From: Perca fluviatilis
Lineage: Eukaryota > Chordata > Actinopteri > Perciformes > Percidae
Direction of reading: 5' to 3'
DNA length: 64,000 nt
Assembly (NCBI RefSeq): GCF_010015445.1
Contig: NC_053120.1
Location: 10,488,097-10,552,096, forward strand
A program made the position numbers and the translations under genes. Below the pieces are notes generated by a model that had not been told where the DNA came from, searched no databases, and was given only the letters and a program-made list of their open reading frames with translations. This document shows positions 46,101-56,808 of this stretch, one piece after another. Positions within the stretch are counted from its first letter, which is position 1; every line of letters starts with the position of its first letter.

Positions 46101-49100
46101 CCTCTGTTTTAATACAAAACATGTCACCTCACTATAATAACCTATTCTATGGAAGGCATTTGCAAACATACTGTAAACACATTTGAGGATCAGTACAGAA
46201 GGATGTTGCTGAAACCAAAGGATCATCCCCAGGGATCAACAAGTGGTGCATTATTGTCCCTTGTAGATGCTGAGATAATGTCTTTTACAAATGGATAAGG
46301 GAGTACAGAACAAACGTACATGTGACACTGCCTATCAGATGACCTGAATCTGATAACCTCTCTTTGTGGTTTCATAGTTCTGTTCATCATTTTATCACAT
46401 ATACCTTTCAGAGGGGAGAGGGGTAGTGCAGTGACCTAGATCGAGCTACATGCTGAGATTTGTAAGAGATAACTTAGGTTGATGCCGGAACTTCCTATCC
46501 TTCATCCTATCTATACCAACTTTAAATCACTGTTTCCTAGCTGCATCCAAATCCTTTTCTCTGGAGTTCTGCTACTTCATTCATTATTGTATCCAGAATT
46601 GCTAAGCCTCCTGTTAAGCAAAGCAAATCCAACCAGAAAGAGTTTTCAAAGAACTGTATGTAAATTGTATAAAATAAAAGATGTAAATGCAATGTGACCA
46701 TGCAGAAATGATAACCGCTAATACTTTGTATAATACATCATACAATATGGTAATCTCACTGACCTCCATCACATCTTTTATAACAGGAGTCCATCTGGAA
46801 AGGTTGTAAGTCTGATCCTGGGAACGATCCCGTCTGGTTGGTTTGCGAGAGAAGAAACTAGGCTAGAAACAAAAGTACAAGAAACAGTAAGCAGTGTTCA
46901 GCTGAGACTAAACCACAGAACTCAAGACAAAAAAAATAATAATAATAAAATATATTTTTTATAAAAAATAATAATAAAAAATATTTTTTTTTATAAAGAA
47001 AAGAAAAAAGAAACCCAGAGTGAACCACTGTGAAAATACCAGCCACCAGCTACAATTTATCATCATTAGTATTTTAACCCATGGGTACGCTCGTCTACAA
47101 CCAATTGCAATCAATAGCATCAAATCAATCAACTGTTTCCTCTTCTGCACGTACCGATGTGATGATAGGGACCCCCAGTTCTTTCCAGTTCAGGATAAAT
47201 TCGCGTTCGTCCTCGATCTTAACATGCTGGATGAGTTTGCTTAAGTTCTCGTCAGTTGTTCCTGTTTACACACATCAAACAAACAAACCAGCGTGAAAAT
47301 CGGGTGTCACCGGTATTTTCCACCGGGCGCGTCTGCGCTGCGCTCTGGAGGCTCCGCTTCTGAGACGCTCCCGGTGTGGTTTGGCGCATGGCGGAGGACG
47401 GAACAAAACCAGAAGCAGCACAGACGTGCCCAGTGGAAAATGGCTGTTAGTTTATTATGGCTGCATCCTCTTAGTTTAAAAATCACAGCTCTTGATCAAC
47501 AAGTATGTCCATTTTACAGTCTTTCTGGAGGGAATTATTTTCATACTCTTAACTGGAAAACGATATCCACATCCCTGTGGCATATTTGTGTGTTCTGTAT
47601 ATTTTTGTAATGTGGTCTATAAACTTGTGGAAAAACATTATGACAGATTTTTAAAAATTAAATCAACTAATGGATTAGTCTATGAAATGTTAGGACTAGT
47701 AGTCACCGGTGAATTTCTTTCAGAAAAGAGACGAAATAGTTTATATCTTGACTGATTGTCATTGGCTGATACGGTTCTTTACATATCTTTTGGTAACCCT
47801 GCACACTGAAAGGTCCCTGGAACTGAATAGCTACAAAAGCAAAAACACCAGTTTACAGACTGCTAATGAACAGACAGTTAAAGGAGCAGCAGGAGACGTT
47901 TGCTGTACCGTTGAGGCTGAAGATGTAGAGCAGCACAGCCCTGATCTTGTCGTGGGTGCTGTATGGGTTGAGCAGCACAGGCAGCAGGGTCCTCATGGGA
48001 TCTTTCACCTTCACCCCCTCCACATCTAATCCCACTGCAAGGTCCTACACAGAAACAAACCTTTTTTTTTATATTTTGTGTAGGCTGGGAATATTGTGAA
48101 TGTTTGCATGTTTTTATGTATTCACAAAGCTCCACATATTTCCCATTTGGATGCTGACCAGTACAACTAACACACTTCACATGTCTCTCTTAAGGAGGTG
48201 GCCAGAGGTCAGACTGGGAAAAGAACTACAGAAAAGTACTCTTGAGCTCAGTCTCTTGCTCAAAGGCAGATGCTTGTTCTCATGAGGTTTTCTACCTGGC
48301 AAATGCTAGACCTGCTCTCTAAACCACCGCCACCCACTGACTGGTTCAATCAAGGTTGAGTGGTAAAAATATTAGCCACTTGTTCCACCAAAACAGACGA
48401 TGGAGCACACACAGACCTGTTCCGCTTTGCAGAGTTTCTCCACGTTGTTCGCAAAATGTTGCATGCAGTCCTCGGCCAACTGCAGATGAATAGTTTTCTA
48501 GAATTCAGACAGGGAGAAAAGTTGAGAAAGAAATGAACAGAACTATGTACAAGTGTTGTTACTGGAGTTTAAATAGTATTTCCTTTAATGGAAGACAAGT
48601 ATATTCATCATAGAGTCCAGAAATGATGACTTTCTGTTTTGCTTCTAAAGATGGTGAAGTCAACGCCACATGATAGCAGGCTTTGGAGCTCCACACCCAA
48701 CCACAACATAATGCTCACTTGACTCTATAATTAGAGATACCACTCCAAAAGCAATTGAATGAATATTGGTACCCCATACCTCAGTGAGTTGTTTACGGAA
48801 TGCGGGCATCTTCTTCATCATCTGGGCCAAATTGCTAATAGTGATCTGGGGAAAAAAAATGAAATATTTGCACAGTACATTTTAAGTATGAAATACACAG
48901 CTCAAGAGATCGGTGTGATGCAGATGAGAAGAAACCACAGCACTGTACCTTCCCATCTGACTTCCCTTCTTTCTTGCTAGCAGATATTTCCTTTACCAAC
49001 TTGCGGATTTGTCTATTGTGAGAGAAAAAAAAAAAAAAGGGTTAGTGTTGCGATGCCGAAGACCGCAATGGGACACCTCCATCATTCAGAACTTGGTCAC

Positions 49101-52100
49101 TTACTCTGAGACGTCAGCAATGTGCTTGTGCCTCAGCTTCACCCAGAGCATGTCGTCCTCATTCAGCAAGGCCTGCTTCTCTGAGCCATCTTTAGCCTTG
49201 TACCTGGCAACAAACAACCAGATAACTGGTTGTTAGTAGGGCTGCACAATATACAGTTTTTGTTGTTTTAGTGGTGCCTTTTATATTCAATTAAATGTTC
49301 AATAAAAGAATGTTGAAAAAGATTTACTATTAATTTGTTTAAAATTCAACAAGCAACTTGTTGTATTTTATCAGAATACTGAAAGCAGCAGAAATGCAGA
49401 ACTGAGTACACTTTGATATCCGTTTATTTATCGCAAGTAATATCGTTATCGCTATATTCAACCACATTATTGCACATCGCATAGTTTCCTCATATCGTGC
49501 AGCCCTAGTTGTTAACTAGAAATGTATTGTCCAAATTTAAGAACACCTTGTCTGCTATGTGAGCGTGGGGATATGGCGCAGTGAGCATATTATGTATGTG
49601 TGACTACGGTGAGATTCAGAAGGAAAAGCTGGTATTACTTGTAGGTGTCGTTCTGGATATCAACGAGGTCGTAAGCCATGGCCTGGTAGGTCAGCTCATG
49701 CAGGATGGGGCTGACGGGGTCAATACCTCTCTCCACTATCAGCAGCTGGGCCTGGGTCTTGTCCTTGTGATGGGGAGGGGGAACAAATAGATAAAGTGTA
49801 AATATTATACCACATTTTCTATAACATGTTTGTCTGACAATGACATTTGGCCTTTTTCCTTGCTTTCCGTGATACTGCTTAGCTGCTACCGAGACGCTTT
49901 CCCCTTTTCAAATTTCTGGTGAAGAGCAACAACTACATACTCTGCTCAAGGCAAAGGAGGCAATCTTTTCTGCTTTTACAGGCTTTCAGTGGAAAATAAC
50001 ACAGTCATTTCAGGGTCACATTTACTCCCTGGGCTAAGATCTTGTGTATTCTGTCAACATTCTTTGTTCAGCAGGTGTCTCACCTTTTTCTTGCCGCTGT
50101 CATCCAGCTCGTAGTGTTTGGCCAGTTTGTTGTCCACCAGCTCGGCAAGGGTCTTGGCATTCACCATGTTGCTGTTATGACGTAAATTGTTTTCCATGAG
50201 TTATTACAGTTAAGTTAATACATAGCAAGGCTGCACTGATATGGCTTTTGTTTCATATGGTCTGACTGTGTATGTACATGTGTACGTGTATATTTTGTAT
50301 GTATATTGTGGGGAAAATAAACTCGTACTTTGTGTAAGATAATAAAAGCCACACACTGATGTTGTTTGGATTCACATTTCAATTTTAGGACGTGTTAAGG
50401 TCTAGCAAGGTGAGGTGACGCTTGCAACTGTATTTAAGCTTCATTTCTTTTCTTCCACAGTCAGGTTACATATTCTATGGTCTCGATTCCAGCTTTTCTG
50501 ATAAAAGGTTTCACTATGCTTGGGGGCTGAGGTGTGTTGTAAGCTGAGAAACCAACTCTTCTCTGGCATACTTCTTGTATCTAACCCCGGGGTACTCGTC
50601 CAACGTGGCACAGAGCGTGACAAGCTGGTCTGCGAGTGTCTCCAGTGTCTTATTTTTGTCCTGACTTTTGGGACTGTAGATGCTTTGGAAAGCCCCTGGA
50701 TTATCACATGTGAACACCTGAAAAGCATCCAACACACCAGAGTCAAACAAATATTCTTCAAGTCAACAATCTGCATGTAGTCATAAAATAAAGCAACCTG
50801 TGGTTCTTTTCTTCTTCAAGAACTTAACACCTGAATGTCAACAGAAATAAATAACTCTAATTTACTTTGTAAAACTTTCAAAACAAGTGAGAGCCTTAAG
50901 ACCTTTTTTTCTTCTTTTTTCAAAATACAGAGAACAACCAGTTACAGTTCCCAAGCCACTGGCGTAATACAAAGTTTGTCAAATTCTTACATCATAGCTT
51001 AAAGCAGACAACGCCCATTGGAGTCCCTCAAAATACTGCAAATCTCTTTCACCCAGTAGCAACATGACACTGAACACCACGTTAATTTTCCCTCAGTTAA
51101 CAAGTAACAGTCCGGATAAAAAGAGGAAATAGAAAATTACAAAAGAACCTAAAAGAACAAACTCCTTAACCACTCACTTGTGCCTCTTGTGGCATGAAGG
51201 ACATGTTTATTTCCTTACAGACTCGTATGTACTTCGCACAGTACAGCTTCATGTTGTTGAACAGGTCATCAGGACAGTCTGTGGGACCAAAAAGCTTTTA
51301 GTTTGTATCTAATCTGTTTATCAGAAAAAAATCATCAAAACAACATTTTGATCACGTTGGATAAACTGACTTTTTGACAGTTATTTTGCCAGTGTAGTAT
51401 ACTAAAGTAGTGAATCAAGTTACTTACAGTCAGTGAAATAAACATATGCTGCTTTATATTTAGGTTTGGTCTTGAAGTCAGCAATGAAGGCATCCACACA
51501 CTATGAAATGAAATGAGATTTGAGATATCACAACAGAAATTGGCAGAAAAAAAGAAACATCACCAGAATGAAAATTAATTTTGCAGCAATTAAAAACTTC
51601 AATCCAAAAGCAATATCATTAGAGGGATATAATGGCAAACCTTAGCGGTTGGTGACATGAAGTAGATGGCCTTCATTTCTGGAACAGGCTCTCTGCTTTT
51701 GAACAGGTCCTCCACAACTAAAGAAACAACATATTTATTTTAACAGAGTAACAGAAATCCATACACAAAGTGCAGTAAGTTTAGTTTATTAGCGGTATTG
51801 TATAAGAATGAGTGTTTTACTGTTATGGAAACCTACTTGTTATTTTCTCTGACATCAGATCGGACATTTTGCAGCATGATGAGAGGAGCTTGGTGGTGAA
51901 GGGGTCCAGAATCAATACCTGTGAAGAAGATAAATAGGTATTGGTCAGTTAAACGTTGCATCACACTGTAATAGGTTTCCAGAAATTGCAATTCTATTCC
52001 GAGTCACAGTGCACAAGTGGAATCGATCACATAAAAGTTGGGTCTGTAATGTGGAGGTTGTGCAATTACAATCTTAGGAATGTATTGAGTACATGGAGGA

Positions 52101-53447
52101 GTGTCCTACCTTCCATACTTCAGATTTCTTGCAGTCTGTAATAATTGTATCTTTTATTCCTGTAAGAGACACAGAACATGACTTGGGAAAAACAACATGA
52201 CTGAAACCAGAAAAAAAAAAGACTATTCATGACAACACTATCTGAGCTGTAGCTTGGTTCTAGTGCTGAAACACTACAGAAATGTAAGCGATTCAAACTT
52301 AAACAATTTATTAGTTACATCAGTCACTGATCAACTAGTTCCAGCCTCATGTATAGAATTGTTTGCCATTGTGTTTCATATCATTTTAGGGTCTTCAAAT
52401 CTGTGTTGGGCATCATTTTTGGTACTTTACCGACTCCTAAATATTCACTGGAAACATTATGAATCATCAGTTCACAGCAGTTTTCATGAACGATCCTAAA
52501 TAAGCTATTCTATTATACTTGCATTATATGACCAACCATATTAGAGATATACTGTACGTGTGCATAGTTTGACAAAACAAGTCATTGTGATTACAGTCTC
52601 TGGTTTATGAAATAAAAACAAAGTGTGTAAAAATATGGAGACAGTTTAAAAGTATCTGTCTCTTCATTGAAGTACACACCCTATTGGGTACAGCAGAAAA
52701 CTGCTGCAGTCTAATACAACTACCCCGCAATACATCCTAACGTTTTCTTCATGTTCAGATTTTAGGAAGATGTTAATTCAACTTCATGGAGACTTTTTGG
52801 ACACTGTGATGAATATTTTAACCTTTATTAAATCAGCTAGGTTAGTTGTTTATATTCGACTGGATCCGTTTTAGCTATAGGCTACATGTAGCGTTGCTAT
52901 AAATATAAAACCCGACAATTGAGTGTAGCCAACGTTATGATTTCTCTTATTTTAACCTCAACCCAAGCTCTTAACCCCAAACAGCCATCTCTGCGACATC
53001 TTTAGGTGCTGATGACACACCAGCCTGCAGATATGAGGCATAACATTAGCTATATGGATATGAGGTGGGGCTCCAGGAGACAGAATTTGACCTCAATCCG
53101 ACTACTCCCTTCAAAAGTGGGATAACAACACTCCCTGTCAGTAATGTTACAATAAACAAGGGTGCCGCGAAGCTGTGATTACCCCGTCGAGTCTCTCTTT
53201 AACGTTATATACAGTCTATGTCGAGTCTTCACCCAATTCGGGTTTGAAAACTTCCGTCGCGATAAACAGCAGAATGAAAATGTTCCTCCAGGATGCAAAG
53301 TCACAAACAGTAAATATAATAGCACGTACTCAATAGCACTTTAAGTCAAAGAAACGTTGTTTCACATGTACATTAAACCTCTCCCGTTGGGGTGAACTTA
53401 CTTTTCCAAACTATTCTTTTCAGCCCGTGATCACTGCCCGTTGCCAT
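43183..53447 (-). CDS. stxbp3: stxbp3 (Munc18-3/Munc18c), syntaxin-binding protein 3
   Basis: Sec1/Munc18 protein that binds syntaxins and controls SNARE-driven fusion at the plasma membrane (GLUT4 vesicles, platelet secretion in mammals). Exons in transcript order: 53447-53402, 52159-52110, 51918-51837, 51717-51641, 51500-51428, 51278-51178, 50717-50572, 50171-50084, 49763-49639, 49203-49105, 49012-48949, 48845-48780, 48497-48417, 48044-47909, 47261-47155, 46862-46764, 44732-44647, 43811-43663, 43286-43183. Every junction is GT-AG and in frame. The product has 592 aa, the length of human STXBP3. The Sec1 domain fills the protein; diagnostic stretches are [49 protein letters not shown] and [16 protein letters not shown], the last matching STXBP3 rather than STXBP1 or STXBP2. 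The ATG has a strong context (AAGATGG) but sits 4 nt after a 23-nt poly(A) run. Confidence 0.96.
44799..45128. mobile_element. 330-bp hAT MITE in stxbp3 intron 17
   Basis: The ends are TAGGGCTGGCCGATAT and ATATATTGCCCAGCCCTA. The flanks are CCAAACAC (44791-44798) and CCAAAAAC (45129-45136), 8 bp with one mismatch. The interior is rich in ATCGATAT/ACGATATC. No coding content. Confidence 0.88.
49237..49507. mobile_element. 271-bp hAT MITE in stxbp3 intron 9
   Basis: The ends are TAGGGCTGCACAATAT and ATCGTGCAGCCCTA. The flanks are GTTGTTAG (49229-49236) and GTTGTTAA (49508-49515), 8 bp with one mismatch. Terminal sequence is close to the 44799-45128 element, but the interior differs. Confidence 0.88.
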
Positions 53448-53451
53448 CTTG

Positions 53452-53474
53452 TTTTTTTTTTTTTTTTTTTTTTG
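53452..53474. repeat. stxbp3: Poly(A)23 in the stxbp3 5' leader
   Basis: Twenty-three T on the plus strand, poly(A) in the transcript, ending only four bases (CAAG) before the stxbp3 start codon. Confidence 0.95.
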
Positions 53475-53524
53475 CGCCTCTTCCTGTCCATTGACATTTG
53501 TTCCTGTCCCGTGTTCTCGAAATC

Positions 53525-53532
53525 TGACGTCA
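53525..53532. promoter_or_regulatory. CRE-like palindrome TGACGTCA
   Basis: Perfect CREB/ATF consensus 78 bases upstream of the stxbp3 ATG. Its last two bases are the first two of the target duplication of the adjoining L1 insertion. Function is inferred from the motif alone. Confidence 0.45.
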
Positions 53533-53546
53533 CCTGCGTCAACAAG

Positions 53547-54614
53547 TTTTTCTTTTTTTTTTTTTCATTTATTCAGAACATAGAAATAAACAAACAAGGC
53601 ACAATCACAAATCCATCTAAAAAAACAGAACTGTTGCCTCGGGTCTAGCATATAAAACAAAACCTAGGAGCTTATATCTTACAAATCAGCCTAAAGAGTG
53701 ATATAAAATAAAATAAATAAAACAAATAAATAAATAAAGAAAAGGGGCTATCTCAAATTAAATTAAAAATTTCAAATAAATCAATCAATTCAAGGGCTTT
53801 TTTTTATCTTTAACCCATTTCAATGACTTGCACAAAAGATTGAACTCATTCTTCCAATGGATCAGGGAGGGTTTGGACTTAAAATATCTTCATTTATGTA
53901 TAAAATGTTTTCCTTGCAGCACCAAGTTGTTGAGAACAAAGTCTACCTTCTTATCTTCAACAAAGACACTAAACTTTATATCCTTCATTGACAGAGGTGG
54001 TATCTCAATTTCCCTGGTCTGTAACCAGCTCTGCAGATCTCTCCAGAAGGATTGCACCGACTCACACAGAAAAAAAAACATATTCTAAATCCTCAATTTC
54101 TTTTTCACAAAAAACACAGTTATTAGTACCAAAATTGAATCCCAGTCTTAAAAATTCGTTTGTCGGGTAGATTTCATTTAAAATTTTAAAATTGACCTCT
54201 TTTACCTTTGGGAGAAGAGGAAATGAGATATAACTTTTCCTTATTTTCTTAACCTCTCCATCACCAAATTATTTCATCATATATTGTCTTTTAACTGGAT
54301 TGGGATATTATTCCTTCAATAAAATATTTCTAATAACTTTGTTGGTACATTTATAATCACAGAAATCAATTCCTTGGATGCAGAGCTGCCTCAGACCAGG
54401 AGAAACCTTGGAGTACCTAACATATTCTCTCACTATTGATTTCAGAGACATTGGTATAGTTTTCAACCATCTGTCATAACGCTTGACATTGCATTGAAGT
54501 TGATATTTCTCACAAAACTTCTCGTGCTGTAACAAGAGTCCATTACTATCCATAAAATGAGCAATTGCCCAGATTCCCTTGGATTTCCATTCCTCCATGT
54601 ACACAGATTTTCTA
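53547..54614 (-). mobile_element. 5'-truncated L1-type LINE, minus strand, with 16-bp target duplication
   Basis: Flanked by CACCTGCGTCAACAAG (53531-53546) and CACCTGCGCCAACAAG (54615-54630), one mismatch. On the minus strand it ends in AATAAATG plus a poly(A) run at the 53547 side. Conceptual fragments resemble the C-terminal part of L1-clade ORF2: CESVQSFWRDLQSWL and LQGKHFIHKCRYFKSKPSL near 54081-53830, and YDRWLKTIPMSLKSIVREY near 54490-54420. Stops and frameshifts break the frame, so it is inactive. It lies between the stxbp3 start and its upstream sequence. Confidence 0.88.
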
Positions 54615-54859
54615 CACCTGCGCCAACAAGTGTGTAACGAACGGAGCGCTAGTGTAGTTCCTTATATACTGTCTATGTGTAGTTCCTATGTGTAGTTCTC
54701 TTAACATACAGTACATCAATTATGTAGTTTTTATTAGGCTACTAACAGGCCAAACGGTATTTGGTCGATAACTAACAGTTACGTGGCTGTATTATGTCAT
54801 TTGAACATTTCTGCTTTAGATATATAATTTAAATTAGCAATCGTTATATATTTGAATCT

Positions 54860-55320
54860 ATAACTAAAGCCATCCCCAACTATAATATAAAGGAATCTTA
54901 ACAAACTCTATCACCACTTGTCTCCCACAACGTTTTGTTGAAGGCTGTGACTTTGATGAAGTCAAAATTCAAAACAAAACAATTAAACTTATGTTTAGTT
55001 AGCCTACATCTCCATACCCTGTATCTTTCAGAAACTCAATTTTCCCAAATCTATTTGAAAAGAACTAGAACTCACATAGCCTATTTAAAATTATAACTCC
55101 CAAAGCAAAATAAATCCATCCAATGATTCGATAAGACAACGATTTGGAACTGAAACCAATAATTGTGTATTTTGTGATGATACTGAAATGATCATTTATT
55201 TTTCCATTGTATTCTGAAGCCTTAAGACCTGATACATGAGGGGCTTTACCCTGGGTTCTTCGAATTAAAAACTTTATTTCACACCTCAATGAAAAAAGGG
55301 AAGGATTTGAGTCCTTAAGG
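54860..55320 (+). mobile_element. Degraded L1-type ORF2 remnant, plus strand
   Basis: Near 55117-55200 the plus strand reads a frame with RQRFGTETNNCVFCDDTEMI, resembling the L1 ORF2 C-terminal Cys segment (x-C-x-F-C), followed by stops. The limits are approximate, and no tail or target duplication was found. It would be separate from, and opposite to, the 53547-54614 copy. Confidence 0.4.
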
Positions 55321-55611
55321 TAGGGTAATCCAATTCCTTTGTCAGATCCTTAACATGCCAAATTGTGTGGTATCTTACATCCTTGAATAGACTATAGACT
55401 ATCATGCCTACAGCTACAGAGGTGTTTCCTTCTCATGCTACCCAACCTGCACCTGCCCTAAGGTGCATCTCTCTGCTTCGTTATGACTGGACATTTCCCT
55501 CCAGTAGGAGGGACTAGATGCAGGTATTTCAACCAACATAGACACCAGCTATGTTAAAGAAAAGGTCAGTTAAGAGTAAAGCACTTTTAAAAATCTAGAC
55601 TGAAGTGAAAA

Positions 55612-56754
55612 ATGGGGGCTATGAAGTGGCTGGTGATTTTTGTCACGCTGGGCATGTGCTCACAGGTACAGTAATGGAATAACATTTGTTATAATAGATA
55701 GCTAATTTAAAATTCAGGTGCAAAAATCTTGTATTGAAAAGAGAGGAGCACATGCAATGGAACCTTAAATGAATAGTTAGTAGTAACTTGAATTTATGTA
55801 AACTATTGTTTATAATATTTTCTCATCTAAATTTACAGGCTGCTGCCCAAGGTACTATGTTCTCTTTTACCATAAATCCACTAGATGTTTATATCATTGA
55901 ATGAAAGCGCACAAAATCTTGATTATGTCATACATGTATGTGTAAAAGAATCTGTGTGTCAGGGCGCTGAACAAGTGCTATGATCTCCATTTCTTTCATC
56001 TCTCTCATCAGCTATCCAAGTATCCGTGTTCTCAGTAACATCCAAGAGCGCGATTCTCAGATGGACCAGGTACTCTGGAGCCAGCTCATACAAGATTACT
56101 GTCGCCCCCCAAAGCTCACAAAACAACCCCATTGCTTTTGCCACGTTTGGTCCAAACACAGTGCTGGGCTCTGTCAACTCTCTGACCCCGAACATCCTGT
56201 ATACATTCACAGTTGAAGCCCTGGATGATTCCCAATTAAGACTGAGCTCTGCAGTTGTGGATTCATTCACAGGTGAGGTACACTTGTGTCCATACCTGTA
56301 ATGTTTAGGCACTTAATAACACAATATTCTATTTCGTGCTAAGCCTGTTGTTAAATTTTCCATTTTAAAATCAAGTTGTTTTTTTTACTAAATGTTTTGG
56401 TGTTGCATGTGTTTGGCTTTGTCTAAGTAAAATACTTTTATAAATGTAAAATTTTTATGCTGCAATATTTAGGCACACTAATTCACTGTCAACATAGAAA
56501 ACTGAAAAAATAAATAGTGGATCCAGAATGATCACTAATATTACAACCAATCAATCATTACAGTCAATTTAAACACCTAAATATAACTTTGATGATGGGC
56601 CGATGACAATGACCACAGAAGACCTACTTAGTTGCTATTAAAATACCTTAAGATGATTTTTTTTTATTGTTAATTTCAGTTTCTGGTTTTCTCAAACGTA
56701 CCCAAGGGGATGAGACAAATTAAAATGTTGTTTCCTAATCCCTTAAATTTGTAG

Positions 56755-56808
<54 letters not shown>

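Noticed and set aside
47293..47450. GC-rich patch in stxbp3 intron 14 (CACCGGTATTTTCCACCGGG, GGCGCATGGCGGAGG)
   Set aside because: Considered as an alternative exon or promoter. It has no frame compatible with the neighbouring exons and resembles a fragment of a dispersed repeat, but I could not define its ends.
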